Shown in pieces: positions 39,868 through 50,344 of a stretch of DNA of 64,000 nucleotides; position 1 is the stretch's first letter, and the number at the start of each line of letters is the position of its first letter. The notes under the pieces were generated by a model that was given only the letters and a program-made list of their open reading frames with translations, searched no databases and was not told the DNA's origin. The translations under genes were made by a program, and so were the position numbers. Source of the stretch: Lentinula raphanica (lineage: Eukaryota > Basidiomycota > Agaricomycetes > Agaricales > Omphalotaceae); assembly GCA_027919835.1 (NCBI GenBank), contig JANVFP010000028.1:62001-126000 (forward strand). Direction: 5' to 3'.

Positions 39868-40545
39868 CTGATTTGGTGAATGATTGCGGAGGGACAGCAC
39901 AACCATGCACTTTTATATGTTCTTGAGTTTTGAATAACCATTGCGGTTGAACGTTGAACGTTGACGTTGAGGTCCAAGCTGCGTTTGTTCTTCATGAATG
40001 TTGTAGTATGAAAGATGAAAGGGATTTATCGGAGTTTGAAAACTGGCCATGGCTAGGTCTTTGACCTTTTTGATTCTCAGGCTTGGACCACCTCCTAGTA
40101 AGTGTTCAAACGACGGTCGATCTGTTCTGACTTATTCTAAAACAGTGAATAAAATTGGTTTCGGACTCTCCTCGAGTGATAGGACGGTTTTCTCGTGACC
40201 TTGGGATGCTCCTGTTACGACGCTCCGATTTCATGCGAGGTATTTATGCAGTTCAATCTATAGTAATGGTCTCGGCGAGAACAACCAACGAACTACAACT
40301 CCTGTACTCTCATATCTCATCTTGCCACGACCTGTCGTTCTCGTTGAACTTCTCAGCTTCAAACGAAATCTCACTATCACATCCCGTCTTATCCCATCTA
40401 TGAATGTCCTCTCAATCTACTAGTAGCTGACTTACCTCCTACAAATTCTTCTCAGGCAAATTGTCACAAGGTTCCCCTCAGCCAGTGCCCTATAAAAGCA
40501 CCATATCATGCCCACTTTTTTTTGACACCAATATTCCAACCTCCC

Positions 40546-40638
40546 ATGCGTGCGGTAGTGTACGAGAAGCCATTTTCTGTGTCGGTGCTTGAAGTCCCAA
40601 AACCCTCGATTTTACATCCTGATGATGTGATTGTCAAA
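40546..40638 (+). pseudogene. First-exon relic of a zinc alcohol dehydrogenase (MDR family)
   Basis: A TATAAAA box at 40491 precedes an ATG opening 31 codons (MRAVVYEKPFSVSV... PDDVIVK) that match the start of the GroES-like domain of medium-chain dehydrogenases of the glutathione-independent formaldehyde dehydrogenase type. The zinc-ligand segment expected next is not readable and the rest of the enzyme is missing. Shugoshin-like sequence follows instead, so this looks like a rearrangement breakpoint. Confidence 0.65.
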
Positions 40639-40769
40639 GGTCGTCCCTGCCATAGCACATATCTGGTACGTCGTTTTGACTGTTACAACTTTAGTGACCA
40701 CGACTTGTATCTGCGGAAGGTTGTATTCGTATATTTACTCGGAATGCTATGAATGCTCAATCAGACACA

Positions 40770-41943
40770 GCGACTGGCTTAATTCAACACTCAGTATCCG
40801 AATTGAAGAGCTCAATGCTCAAATATCCTCTCTTTATACCGAGAATCTTCAGCTTCGCGCTCAGAGATCAACCTCGCTGCGCAGCTGAGACGTGAGCGTG
40901 AAAATCGCGAAAAGACATTGCAGAAACTGAGGCAGCGGCACGTTGCAATTCATACAATATATCATCTTGGTGTCTTATCATACCAATTTCACAGGCACTT
41001 GGGCTAACAAAACATTTAGGCCTCCTTCGGCAGGCTTTTGCGATCGCAGATGAATCGACTACCTCTTCCTCGTCGCCTACGCCACCATTAAGTCAATCAA
41101 CGACCACTTTCTTCTGCAGGTTCGCCAAATGCCCCTGTATGTCCTCGCTTATCCCCAGCACTCACCATTCCTTTCATCCGTGAAGATATCGAACCTTCAA
41201 ATGCTACCGTAGACGACGACCAATCAACAGAGAAGATGCCTAGCCCAAGATGTAAGAACAAGGCTAAGGGCCCTCAGCCTCGCGGTTGTCTTCACCCGAA
41301 CGCCTTCTCCGCTTCCTGTTGCACCTTCTGTGGACCTTTACGCGAGTCCGACGAAACTGAAGCCTCGGCGTCGCCGTAGTAAGCTTCTCGTGCATCAAGA
41401 CAATTCCGTAGTGGGTTCACAGGAAGCTGGCGAAGACAACGGAAAGGCCGCAGACCTCAATCAAACCGATGCATTGAATGAAATGAGACTGGAAAACGTG
41501 ACTAATTCGCCAGGAAATCGTCCTTTACAACCAGGAAATATCGGTACGCGAAAGCTTGCGTACTCTCTCCACTTGACTCATTGATATCCAGCTGTCTCGG
41601 GAGCTGAGAATTGAATGCGCGATGTTGGCAAGCAGCAGAACAGAGTTCACAACGCCTTCATCGACGTCGTTGCCTTCCAACTCCCATCTAAATCTGTTCA
41701 GTGACTCGTCTAAAACGCCACTTTCCGTTGCCAAAACGACGTATGCGTAAAAGTGTCAACTACACTGAGCCGAAGCTGAACACGTATGTTATTTCTTTCC
41801 GGTCTTTTCTTTTCCTTGTGAAACCTGAATATGTCCGACTCCTTGCTTTTGAACAGCGAAATGCGGAAACCATTGGATTCGGAACCGGTTCCCTCTTCCC
41901 GAATGCATCAGTCGACCGTTGCGAATCAGAGCGATTACCTCTG
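40770..41943 (+). pseudogene. Shugoshin-like gene remnant
   Basis: The N-terminal coiled coil of shugoshin (centromeric cohesin protector) is recognisable as NSTLSIRIEELNAQISSLYT, then a one-base loss shifts the frame before EINLAAQLRRERENREKTL. Downstream, Pro/Ser-rich fragments and the basic C-terminal shugoshin motif remain: KSVNYTEPKLNT is followed, across an intron-like GTATGT...AACAG, by EMRKP. The start codon and first coiled-coil turns are missing, replaced by the dehydrogenase relic. Pieces lie in different frames, so it is probably non-functional. Confidence 0.6.
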
Positions 41944-43174
41944 ATCGTACCGAAGACGGCTTGAATGAGCCCAAAGAGACTGCTGATAGCGATGACTATG
42001 ATATTGGTGAAGCTCGTCCACTGTGTCCGGAGAGTTCTAGGTATTTGGCTGTTATTTCATCTCAACCTCTAGCATTATCAACTTCTACCTTAGGCCCATT
42101 ATAGTTGACTGCTAGTAACATACTAGTAGCGTCTCATACCGTACATGTTTCGCACATACTTTATCCGATACTCAGGTGACTAATCTTCTGAGGGTTCTCG
42201 CGAAAGATTATGTGCGAGTTTCCGACAAAAATAGGCTCGCCTTTGTCGTGCTACTAGTCAATCATGTTGACTCTCGAGCAATGAGTAATCATACAGAAAT
42301 ATCGAACGGAAAGAACAGTCGTACATCGCAGCAGATATGATGAGTAACAATTGGAGCTAGCGAACACGCATTGAATCCCATCTTCTCACTTTCAGAGGCT
42401 GAATATCAGAGACTCGGAGTCTGTCATCCCCGCTGCGTATTCATCGAAGTCGAATTCAACCCGGCCATGGCGATTTGGCTGCATCTTTCGGAATCTCTCA
42501 GCCAATACCGCGAGGATAATGCAAACCCTGACGAAACCGTCAAAGCAGATACGGGACTCGAGATATTCGGATTGGCCTAGGACACAGTGAGGTCGGCCTT
42601 AGGGTAGACAGTAGTGAGTATTCTGTCCTGGCGGTTCGAAAGGAGAGGACTTACTATATTTGTCCTGGAGCAGGCGGATGTTCTGATACGATATGGGTTG
42701 ACCCTGAGTTAAACTTAAAGTACTGATGCAGTCGGAAATTGAAGATGTTTGGATTTAGCAGAGGAGTGGACCAGCGTACCGAAGCGCGTTCTCAAGCTGT
42801 TCATCAGTGATATATGAATATCCACCAGACTCGATTTCCATTTGGCCGAAATTGGCGTTTAAATACTATATGTCATTGCAGAATTTAGTGATCACATTGG
42901 AGAGTAGATGAAGGCGATGTTCACCTGCGTGAACTTGCACAGGCGAGTGAACTACGTGATGGTAATCAATCGTTATCCAAGATGATAAAGTGCAGACATT
43001 GTACTTCATCTAGGTTGAGGGCCCCTCGAGTCGTCTGAGCCTGAAGCAACAGAATCAACGAGACGCTATAATACCACACAGTCACTGTATACATCCACTG
43101 CTTAGCTACATGATGCATGTGCGGTTCAAGATTGTGCTTAAGTTCTCATACTCACAAACGATATGATTTTGATA
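41944..43174. other. Degenerate interval, no gene seen
   Basis: A 69-codon frame at 42371-42580 has no recognisable motif. The rest shows no supported coding sequence. Confidence 0.35.
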
Positions 43175-43345
43175 AGCGGCCCTAGATTCATTGATGAATA
43201 CATCGACTATCGATCCAGGTTCATGATATCTGCTACCATCGTTCTCTACCTGTCGATTGCCTCTCCTTCATATCATCGAATGAGGAACATTCAACATCTC
43301 TTGGCTTAACAACCTTCTCGCGATTCGACCAATACCTACATTTTC
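43175..43345 (+). repeat. Flank-only copy of the C2H2 gene family
   Basis: It matches the 5' flank that precedes other family members (ATCGATCCAGGTTCATGATATC, CATCGTTCTCTACCTGTCGAT), also seen at 44.04-44.20 kb, and inverted at 49.86-49.96 and 57.10-57.19 kb. No exon of the gene is attached directly. Confidence 0.55.
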
Positions 43346-43727
43346 TCGAATCTAGGAATCGCTAGTAGATGGAGATGTACATACTGAAGGCTGAAGTCGA
43401 TAATGCGAGATTTCGATGATGAGAATTTAGATGTCTGTAGGCTTCTGCTGCTGCAGGATGTCTGAATGAAACCGGGAGCGTTTGTATTACAATACAGTTT
43501 CAAGGGGTAGAGCCTAAGAATAAGTGAATATAACTTGGATCAACAAACTTCATTTGATGGTTTTAGTGCTGCCTTCTGCTGCTCGAGCTTCGTGTAAAAA
43601 AAGTTGACGTACCCACGAATAAAGACCGCGAATTCAAATCTATATTAAATCTGTCAAACCACATATACATCCTCGAGCCTAGCAACTACTGTTAGAAACT
43701 AATCGAATCTCGATGATTTCCATTCAG

Positions 43728-43978
43728 TGCTACTTGTAATTGGACAATCCAGACCCTTTCGGTCGAGCACTGGTATGTCTCAGTAAACAACTTCAATGGA
43801 GAGGAAGAGCAATTCGAATATTGGTACTGGGCTCCATGGCTGCAGGCTCAAGGGCTCGATGTCAATCTCTTCCTCGCTCCCCTCTTTATTCTTCCTGGCG
43901 TTCTCCTCCCGATCATAGAGACGCACCCATATTATTGCTGCTATAGCGGATGCCACCGTATCGGAGTGCCTTTTGGGC
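43728..43978 (+). pseudogene. C2H2 family, exon 3 only (copy A)
   Basis: An intron-like tract ending ATTCAG leads into sequence homologous to exon 3 of the gene at 55202-55923 (SVEHWYVSVNNFNGEE... FILPGVLLPIIETHPYYCC). The frame is open to the first-finger Cys pair, then similarity stops after IGVPFG. Exons 1, 2 and 4 are absent. Confidence 0.75.
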
Positions 43979-44228
43979 CGTTTTCGAATTCTGGACCATG
44001 TTCTTGACAATCTTCTCGCAACTGATCCTTTGTTGCTGATATCGCTGTCACTATCGATCCAAGTTCATAACATCTACCATCGTTCTCTAGCCTGTCAATT
44101 GTCTCCTTCATATCTTCCATCGTCAGTATGTCGATTGAGGCTAAACCCTCAACATATCTTTTCTCGACGATGTTCCCGCAATTCATCCAACGCCTATATG
44201 TTCTCAACTCGAGGCATCCTGCTGGGCA

Positions 44229-44755
44229 CCTTCATTGCCCCCGCACAATCGGAGTCATTGGAGCCCAATGCGTAGACGCTTCAGGTATCAGAGTACCATT
44301 TTCTAATACAATCTGAGCTCATTCTCACTCTATCTATAGCCCACCTCAGGTGGTCAACCTGTATATCGTGTATTCCAGCCGCCTGCAGTATTGGAAGTGA
44401 GTTTGCTGTACCTGTGTTCGTCGGCGCGAAAACTAACTAATCGAATCATCTGGATAACTCTCCCCAGTGCTACCTATGGTTGGGCAATGCAAACTCTTTC
44501 GTTCGAGCACTGGTATACCTCACTGGCAAACAATTTCGATGGAGAGGAAGCGGAATTCGAACGTTGGTATTGGGCTTCATGGTTGCAGGCTCAAGGACTC
44601 GACGTCGATTTGTTCCTCTGTCCACTTTTTATTCTTCCCGGCCTTTTCCTCCCAATCATTGAGACGCACCCATATTATTGTTGCTATAGTGGGTGTCACC
44701 GTGTCGCAATCCCGTTTGGTTCATGATCAAAACAAGGGAGAGACTGTAAGTGCCA
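44229..44755 (+). pseudogene. C2H2 family, degenerate copy B
   Basis: Exon 1-like sequence (44231-44282) lacks the ATG of its paralogues. Exon 2 (44343-44398) and exon 3 (from 44468) are well preserved with matching introns. A 6-bp insertion in exon 3 creates an in-frame TGA after IPFGS, and exon 4 with the second zinc finger is missing. It lies 256 bp from the tRNA-Arg, the same order as copy D and the half tRNA on the opposite strand at 55 kb. Confidence 0.75.
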
Positions 44756-45010
44756 TTCCGATTCGATCACGAAAAAAGTAACAGGTTCCGATGTCAGTGC
44801 TCACTAGCACTGTTCACAACTTCACGATATCATCAGGCAATGTGGCCGTTGTTCCCTCACTCAAAAATTCGGAAAGTGGGGAAAAAAGAAAGAGGAAAGA
44901 GGAAAGAAGGAAGAGTACGCTGATTACGACTTTGGCGTTCCAGAGTACATACAGACTGAGAAACGCAGTAATTTAAAAAAAACAAAAACCTCTGATTCTG
45001 GAAAACGACT

Positions 45011-45113
45011 TGACCACCGCAGGGGTCGAACCTGCAATCTCCTGATTACTCATGGCATTGATCTTATATGATAGTTATCGTAGTCAGACGCGATGCCATT
45101 TCGCCAGGCGGCC
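45011..45113 (-). tRNA. tRNA-Arg(ACG) with a 31-nt intron (gene 2)
   Basis: The mature sequence is identical to the tRNA at 35233-35329, with the same stems, anticodon ACG, box A and box B. The 5' part is 45113-45078, the intron 45077-45047, the 3' part 45046-45011. The intron is a different length and unrelated in sequence to that of gene 1 beyond the first base or two. A TTTT run follows at 45002-45005. It sits between C2H2 copy B and the phosphatase gene. Confidence 0.92.
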
Positions 45114-45262
45114 ATATCTTAGAACTGGCCGAACTGTGGATCATAAACGAGTTTAGGTGGTGGGAATTCTAAAGTAGCTGCCGGTTATGTAATCGCGACC
45201 CGGGTATATCTCTCTCACACACCCACCCACCAAGTGCTAGGTCAAAGCTCGAGTGCACTACA

Positions 45263-46578
45263 ATGGATGAACGACATGATGACCCAGACGACCTCGACTC
45301 TCTCTCCTCCTTTTCCTCCTCCCACTACTCCCCATCCGAATTCTCCCCATCAACCTCTCTCTCCCCCCTCCGGTCGCACCTCCGCGCTCTCCTCCTCCCC
45401 ATCGTCTCGCGCGAATCCCACACCATCGCGCGTCTCCAAAAACGGTACCGGACGCCGTTCTGGGATAGATACTTTGTCTACACGAGTTCGCTGGGGACCC
45501 ATACGTTTTTTATGATTCTCTTGCCCGCGATGTTTTTCTTTGGGGCGAGGGATGTCGGGATGGGGTTGGTGATGGTGATGGGCGGGGGAGTGTACGCGAG
45601 TAGTGTGGTGAAGGATCTGGTGTGTAGTCCACGGCCGTTGGCGCCGCCTGTTACGCGCTTGAGTGCGTCTTCTACTGCATCGCATCTAACACGTTAACGT
45701 TTTAACTCGTGTTTACAGCTATAGGCACCCACCACCTCGAATACGGATTTCCCTCCACGCACTCCACCAACAGCGTCTCCATCGCGCTCTTCTTCTGGGG
45801 ATACGTCCACACGTTGTTCTCCGACGACCCAGCGATATACTGGTCCTGTACCTTCCTCCTCATCATCTACACGCTATCCATCGTTTTTGGGAGGATCTAC
45901 ACCGCGATGCATTCGTTTGTGGACTGTGTGTTTGGCGTGCTGCTCGGGGCGGCTGTTTGGTGGTGTGTGACTGATATGAAGCTCGGTGATCGTTCGATAG
46001 GCCTGGGGTTCTCCACTCGGCTGCAGACGTGGATAGTCAACGCTGTGTCGGGGTCCGTGCTCACGAACGCCACCTCTTCTCCCACAGCCTCATCCTCATC
46101 GTTCGCCTCGCACTTGACGTCTGCGATATCCACAATAACCTATTCATCAATATCGCCGCCTATTCTATTAACGACCTTCTTCCTCCTCCTCGTCAACCAA
46201 CACCCCCAGCCGATCGACGACTGTCCGTGTTTCGAAGACGCCATCGCCTCCGGTGCGGTCGTGTACGGTGCGCTCCTCGGTCGATGGGCCAACGCCTACT
46301 TCCATCTACACGACCTCGTCGAGCGTCTGGGTGGGCCAAGGCCTATGATTGGGTCTGGGTGGGATATCATCAACATGCATAATGGTACCAGCACCACCGA
46401 CAGACTCTGGGTCCCCACCCCGCTCACACCCTCCCACTACCTCCTCTTCACCCTCTTCGCCCTCCTCAAACTCTCCCTCGGAATCTCCCTCATCTTCATC
46501 TGGCGTCTCTTCGCTAAATCCCTCCTCGGACTTGTCCTCCCCCGGTATTCCGAGCTATCGCCGGGGTCGTCAAAGTAG
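45263..46578 (+). CDS. LCB3: Sphingoid-base-1-phosphate phosphatase (PAP2 family), C-terminus frameshifted
   Basis: Exons 45263-45662 and 45719-46578 join in phase to 419 residues. The three PAP2 catalytic motifs are present: KDLVCSPRP (117-125), PSTHS (145-149) and GRIYTAMHSFVD (191-202). Several hydrophobic segments form a polytopic ER-type enzyme. Yeast Lcb3/Ysr3 relatives dephosphorylate sphingoid-base phosphates. The frame ends SELSPGSSK because of a short C-run at 46539-46543. A one-base-longer run would continue into a further about 190 codons of plausible coding sequence. The catalytic core is complete, so the product may still work. A sequencing error in the homopolymer is an alternative. 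Partial copies lie at 54305-54877 and 62979-63560. Confidence 0.88.
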
Positions 46579-47664
46579 CGAGGGTACGGCTGGGCGTGCG
46601 GTGGTTGGGGATGCCCAATCGGCGGTTTTACCTCCCCGCGACGGAGTATCGGGGGTCTGTTCCGATGGGGTTGATGGGGAGTGGGGGTGGGGAGGACGAA
46701 GGACAGGGTGATTTCCTTGGGTTTGGGAATGGGGACGGAGAGGAGTACGACCTCGGGAGACGCATGCGTCCCATCCCGTCGGTGATTGATCTACCCTCGA
46801 CGTTGAAGCTCGGGGTGGAAATGGAGGGTGGGATCGGGAGCGGGTTCGCGAGGAGGGATAAATCTGGGAAAGGACGGGAGATTAAAAGTCGGACAGGGAA
46901 CGGAAACTCGAAACTTGCGAATCAAGTCGACGAGGATACCGTCTATTCCCCCGATGGCGACGAAGAAAAGTTGGGTAGTGGGAGGAGGAAACATGTTCAT
47001 TATGATGCTGATGGTGAGTTCTCTTTTCGCCCCCCGGGGCCAGAGCGTGTTTTTTCGTGTGTCAAGCTGTGTCAAGTTCTGTCGGCGAGCGATTGGGGAC
47101 TCTGATCATGACGAAATCCAGCTTTTTCGCTCCCAAATATCATCGTTTTCATCGTTTTCATCCCGCCTTATCCACCGCGTCTTCTATACTTCTTCTATAT
47201 CTTACCTGTGGCTTTGTACCCCCAACCATTCTTACTGTCCACTGTCATGATGGGGCCAAGTTCCATGTGTCGTTTCCCCTGAATCTCTCCCGCGATTCGC
47301 TCGCTCGCTCTCGTCTCGTTCTCATTCTTCTCATTTCTTCATTAACCATTCTTCATTCATCGGAACCATGCCTCGAACCGTTTCTTCACTGACTCCCCTC
47401 TTTTCTTCCTTCCTCCTCCTTCCTCCTTCTTCCTTCCTTCCCTCTCCTTCCCTCTCCTTCCCTCTCCTTCCCTTTTCCCTTCTCCCTTCTCCCATCTCCC
47501 ATCTCACACCCCATCGCGCAGTCCTAACCAAAATCCTCGTCTACGCCGGCATCGCCATCTTATCCATCGAGGTCACCCCGCTCGTGTTCGAGCTGCTCGG
47601 CTGGGGTGTCTATCTCCGTCCGCCGGAGGGAGTCGGGGTTTTCGTGCAGGGTGTGGCTGTGTAG
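46539..47664 (+). pseudogene. Out-of-frame C-terminal continuation of the phosphatase
   Basis: From 46544 to 47013 a different frame encodes a natural-looking continuation (VFRAIAGVVKVARVRLGVRW, PNRRFYLPATEYRGSVP, MRPIPSVIDLPS). It ends on a GTGAGT donor. An unusually long intron (47014-47521, 508 nt) leads to a last exon (47522-47664) with one hydrophobic span (VLTKILVYAGIAILSIEVTP). Loss of one C, or an assembly error, separates it from the catalytic part. The same C-terminal block is found degraded at 62979-63317. Confidence 0.75.
47395..47515 (+). repeat. Polypyrimidine (CTTCC/CCTCT)n tract in an intron
   Basis: About 120 bp of almost pure C/T on the plus strand, with tandem CCTTCCCTCT-like units, directly before the acceptor at 47521. 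It behaves as an expanded polypyrimidine tract and explains part of the long intron. Confidence 0.85.
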
Positions 47665-47814
47665 TCGGTCGATATACGTATGATACCCCTGTTCGTGGTC
47701 AGGAGACTTTCATACAAGGAGAATTGGTCGTTGAACGTTCGAGGATCGTCCGTCCGATGTTACAGTATAAGGCCTATGGCCTATGGCCACGGCTGGCAGG
47801 CAGTCAGTCCAGGT

Positions 47815-48030
47815 GGAAATTAGTCCATGTTAATATTATTTCTCTTATTATACGTTTTACGAACCCTCTTGGAACTTTTGGAGACAGTGATATGTCTCGA
47901 ATGGCTCATCAACTGCTCCAGTCTGATTCTGATGGAACATCAACCAGACCATGAGCTGGGGGGGGGGGAGCCATCATTCCAGCTAACGCCTTCGACTGGG
48001 GGGGGGAGTCTGGTGAGCTGGGCCGCACTG
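47815..48030 (+). repeat. Repeat family Y, copy 2
   Basis: Reverse complement of 37600-37810. It contains two runs of nine or more G and CCAGTCTGATTCTGATGG. Confidence 0.7.
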
Positions 48031-48294
48031 GTGTGTGGGGGCACGGTTTGTGCTTTGGGATTGAAGGTCGTGGTTGGGACACTGGCCACGAGTCACCCTC
48101 CAAAACTATTCGAACCTTCCGTGGGACAGGAAGACGGCCTTCGAATGTCGAATGTTTTTCGGTCGTATCGGAAGCGAAGCAGAAGGGGGTAGGATTCTCG
48201 GACGGACGGACGAGCTAGTACAGAACTTTCAACGTGCGATGTTGCGATTTTTGCGATTTTTTTTTTGTTTTGTTTTGCCAAAGGGCAAAAACGA

Positions 48295-48560
48295 AAATGG
48301 TCATGTTATTTTGATTTCTTCTTGTTATTCGAAGAATCGAACCTCATTGGATTATCATCTATCATTGCGTTCTCCGAATCATCAACAACTTATCCTCGAA
48401 TCCTCAATTACTGTCCGAGATCTAGAAGCTTGCCCCCCCCTCCCCCTGCTTCCTCTCTGTTCTGTATGGAACGTCCAACCCAGACATGAGCTGGGGGAAA
48501 AGATCAGGGAAAGCAGCAACGCCTTTTGACAGGTGAGCTGGACTGTGACAGTGGGGGAGG
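48295..48560 (+). repeat. Repeat family Y, copy 3 (diverged)
   Basis: Shares the GGTCATGTTA start, the CATGAGCTGGGG block and the AACGCC...GGTGAGCTGG end with copies 2 and 4. Confidence 0.6.
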
Positions 48561-48739
48561 AGAGGGGGGGGGCATTGCTTTGGGGGGAAACATTGTGCAC
48601 GGATACCCTCAAAAAATCGTTTCGTTAGTACTGACAGTTTTCCGACACCTGTTCCTCGATTCGTTGATTCATTCGTTGATGCACTTAGACCATGAGCCAT
48701 GTTCGTGGAGCCGCCGTGCTAGTCGTACGCGTAAGCGCT

Positions 48740-48862
48740 TAAGCTGTTGAACCAACCCCACGGTGTTGAGTTCCATGTCGCACATATGCCACTGTCCTGG
48801 CAGTCACACCTCCAACTTGCGATCGATGACAAGCGCGAAAGAAGGGCCCAAAGCGAAGAAGC
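48740..48862 (-). repeat. Inverted-duplicate segment X, copy 2
   Basis: Reverse complement of 36941-37046. It ends close to the first surviving hydrophobin exon at 48903. Confidence 0.75.
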
Positions 48863-48902
48863 CAAACACGATAGTGTTGCTGAATTGAAGATGTTTATAT
48901 AG

Positions 48903-49048
48903 TAATGCTCAGGCAGTATGCTGCAATAATAACAACTACGGTACGGAATATTATACACATTAGTATATTGCAGACCTGTGATGATGCTGATCTTTACTCA
49001 CTCATAGGTGGACTCGTTTCCCTCGGTTGCGTTCCCGTGCAGCTCCAA
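48903..49048 (+). pseudogene. Headless hydrophobin (exons 2 and 3 only)
   Basis: Exon 2 (48903-48940, 38 nt) and exon 3 (from 49008) match hydrophobin 4 closely ([25 protein letters not shown]). The intron between them keeps GTACGG and an ATAG acceptor. Exon 1, with signal peptide and the first four cysteines, is absent; segment X lies there instead. The stop codon has changed to CAA and the frame runs on. Confidence 0.85.
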
Positions 49049-49689
49049 GTACATACTGGGGATAGTGTGCTAGTCGCCATCCAGATTCCTGATTGACTCT
49101 GATGTTGAATGTTGTCGGGAAAGATGGAGGAGTTGAGAAGAGAGCTGGCATACATATACCTTTGATAGTTCTCCGATTATTCTGGGTTTAGAAAGCTCTG
49201 CATTGGTCTAAGTAATGGTCTTGGTTTTCGAACGAGAAACTTATGATTCTTGTTCGCTTTCAATATTGTGTGGGCCCTTCGCTGCATATTAAATACGTCT
49301 CTGGAATGTTACTCGCCTGGATGATGGCATCATGTCTGGCAGTGCTCCTCGGATCTCTCATATGCGAGTTGAACGCGCTCGTATGAGATGCAGAAATCGA
49401 CCATGACTCATGACTGGCAGAGGAGATCGAAGCGCCGAGTCAAAGTGCCTGGAGAATAAAATGAGTCCGTGGTCGAATCTTCTCAGTGTAGGCTCTGTTG
49501 AGGTCCGAGGGAAGGCCAGCTTGAACGTACAGGGATAAGAAATCCAATGGGTGCTTCTTGAATTCTCGGTCCCGGCGGTGTCCCGATATCTGATAGTCGT
49601 TCGACGGATTGTTTTCTGTTGCTTCCTGCTATGGCCGTACGCACACCACAAAAGACGATGGAAAGGGATACCACGACGACGCTTCATAG

Positions 49690-49985
49690 GGCTTACTATG
49701 GCGCTTTTGGGGAGGCCCTGGGCTTGTCATAGTAGTCTGTTTCCCCTGGGAGGTGAAGAATCAAGATGAAGAGATCGCACAATTTCCGGCAAGGACGAAT
49801 TGAAAGAACAAAAAGGCATTCGATGAATTGCGAAAACATTTTGAGAAAAGAGGTATTGAAGTTTGAGTCACAATCGAACGATGGAAGATATCAAGAGGAG
49901 AATCGACAGGTAGAGAACGATGGTAGTAGATGTTATGAACCTGGATCGATAACTCTTCAGCTTCAACGGCCAGGCATCGATTAAC
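49690..49985 (-). pseudogene. C2H2 family, 5' fragment (copy C)
   Basis: On the minus strand an ATGACAAGC start (ATG at 49730) and part of exon 1 match copies D-F, preceded by about 250 bp of the family's 5' flank (CGATGAATTGCGAAAAC and the ATCGATCCAGGTTCATAACATC block). The rest of the gene is missing. Confidence 0.65.
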
Positions 49986-50145
49986 CCTTCTTTGCTTACC
50001 CCGCAATGTTTCCAACTTTTTGATCTTTCATTCTCCAGGTCTTTCTCTCTTCTCCCGTCCGAGTCGTCCCTAGAACTTGCGCCTACGACATTTCTTGTTC
50101 GTCTACTGCACATCGAACACAGGAACGAGTAGTGTGTTGCCACAC

Positions 50146-50281
50146 TGTTGGTAACATTTGACAAAAGATGGCATCGAAATTCAAAGCGCTCGGTCTACAG
50201 AAGAACATCGTATACGGGAACGAGTATTGTGTTGGTAACATTTGACAAAAGATGGCATCGAAATTCAAAGCGCTCGGTCGA
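50146..50281 (+). repeat. Direct repeat of about 50 bp, two copies 85 bp apart
   Basis: TTGGTAACATTTGACAAAAG followed by ATGGCATCGAAATTCAAAGC occurs at about 50150-50196 and about 50232-50280. A diverged third version lies near 58850-58890 in the paralogous block. Confidence 0.85.
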
Positions 50282-50344
50282 CAGGAGTTCTTGCTGTCAC
50301 AGTAATAGAATGGAGCAGAAACGATTGGAATGATGAGAAACAAC

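Noticed and set aside
45350..45685. Long minus-strand frame opposite the phosphatase
   Set aside because: Arg/His-rich antisense shadow of exon 1; the plus strand carries the catalytic motifs.
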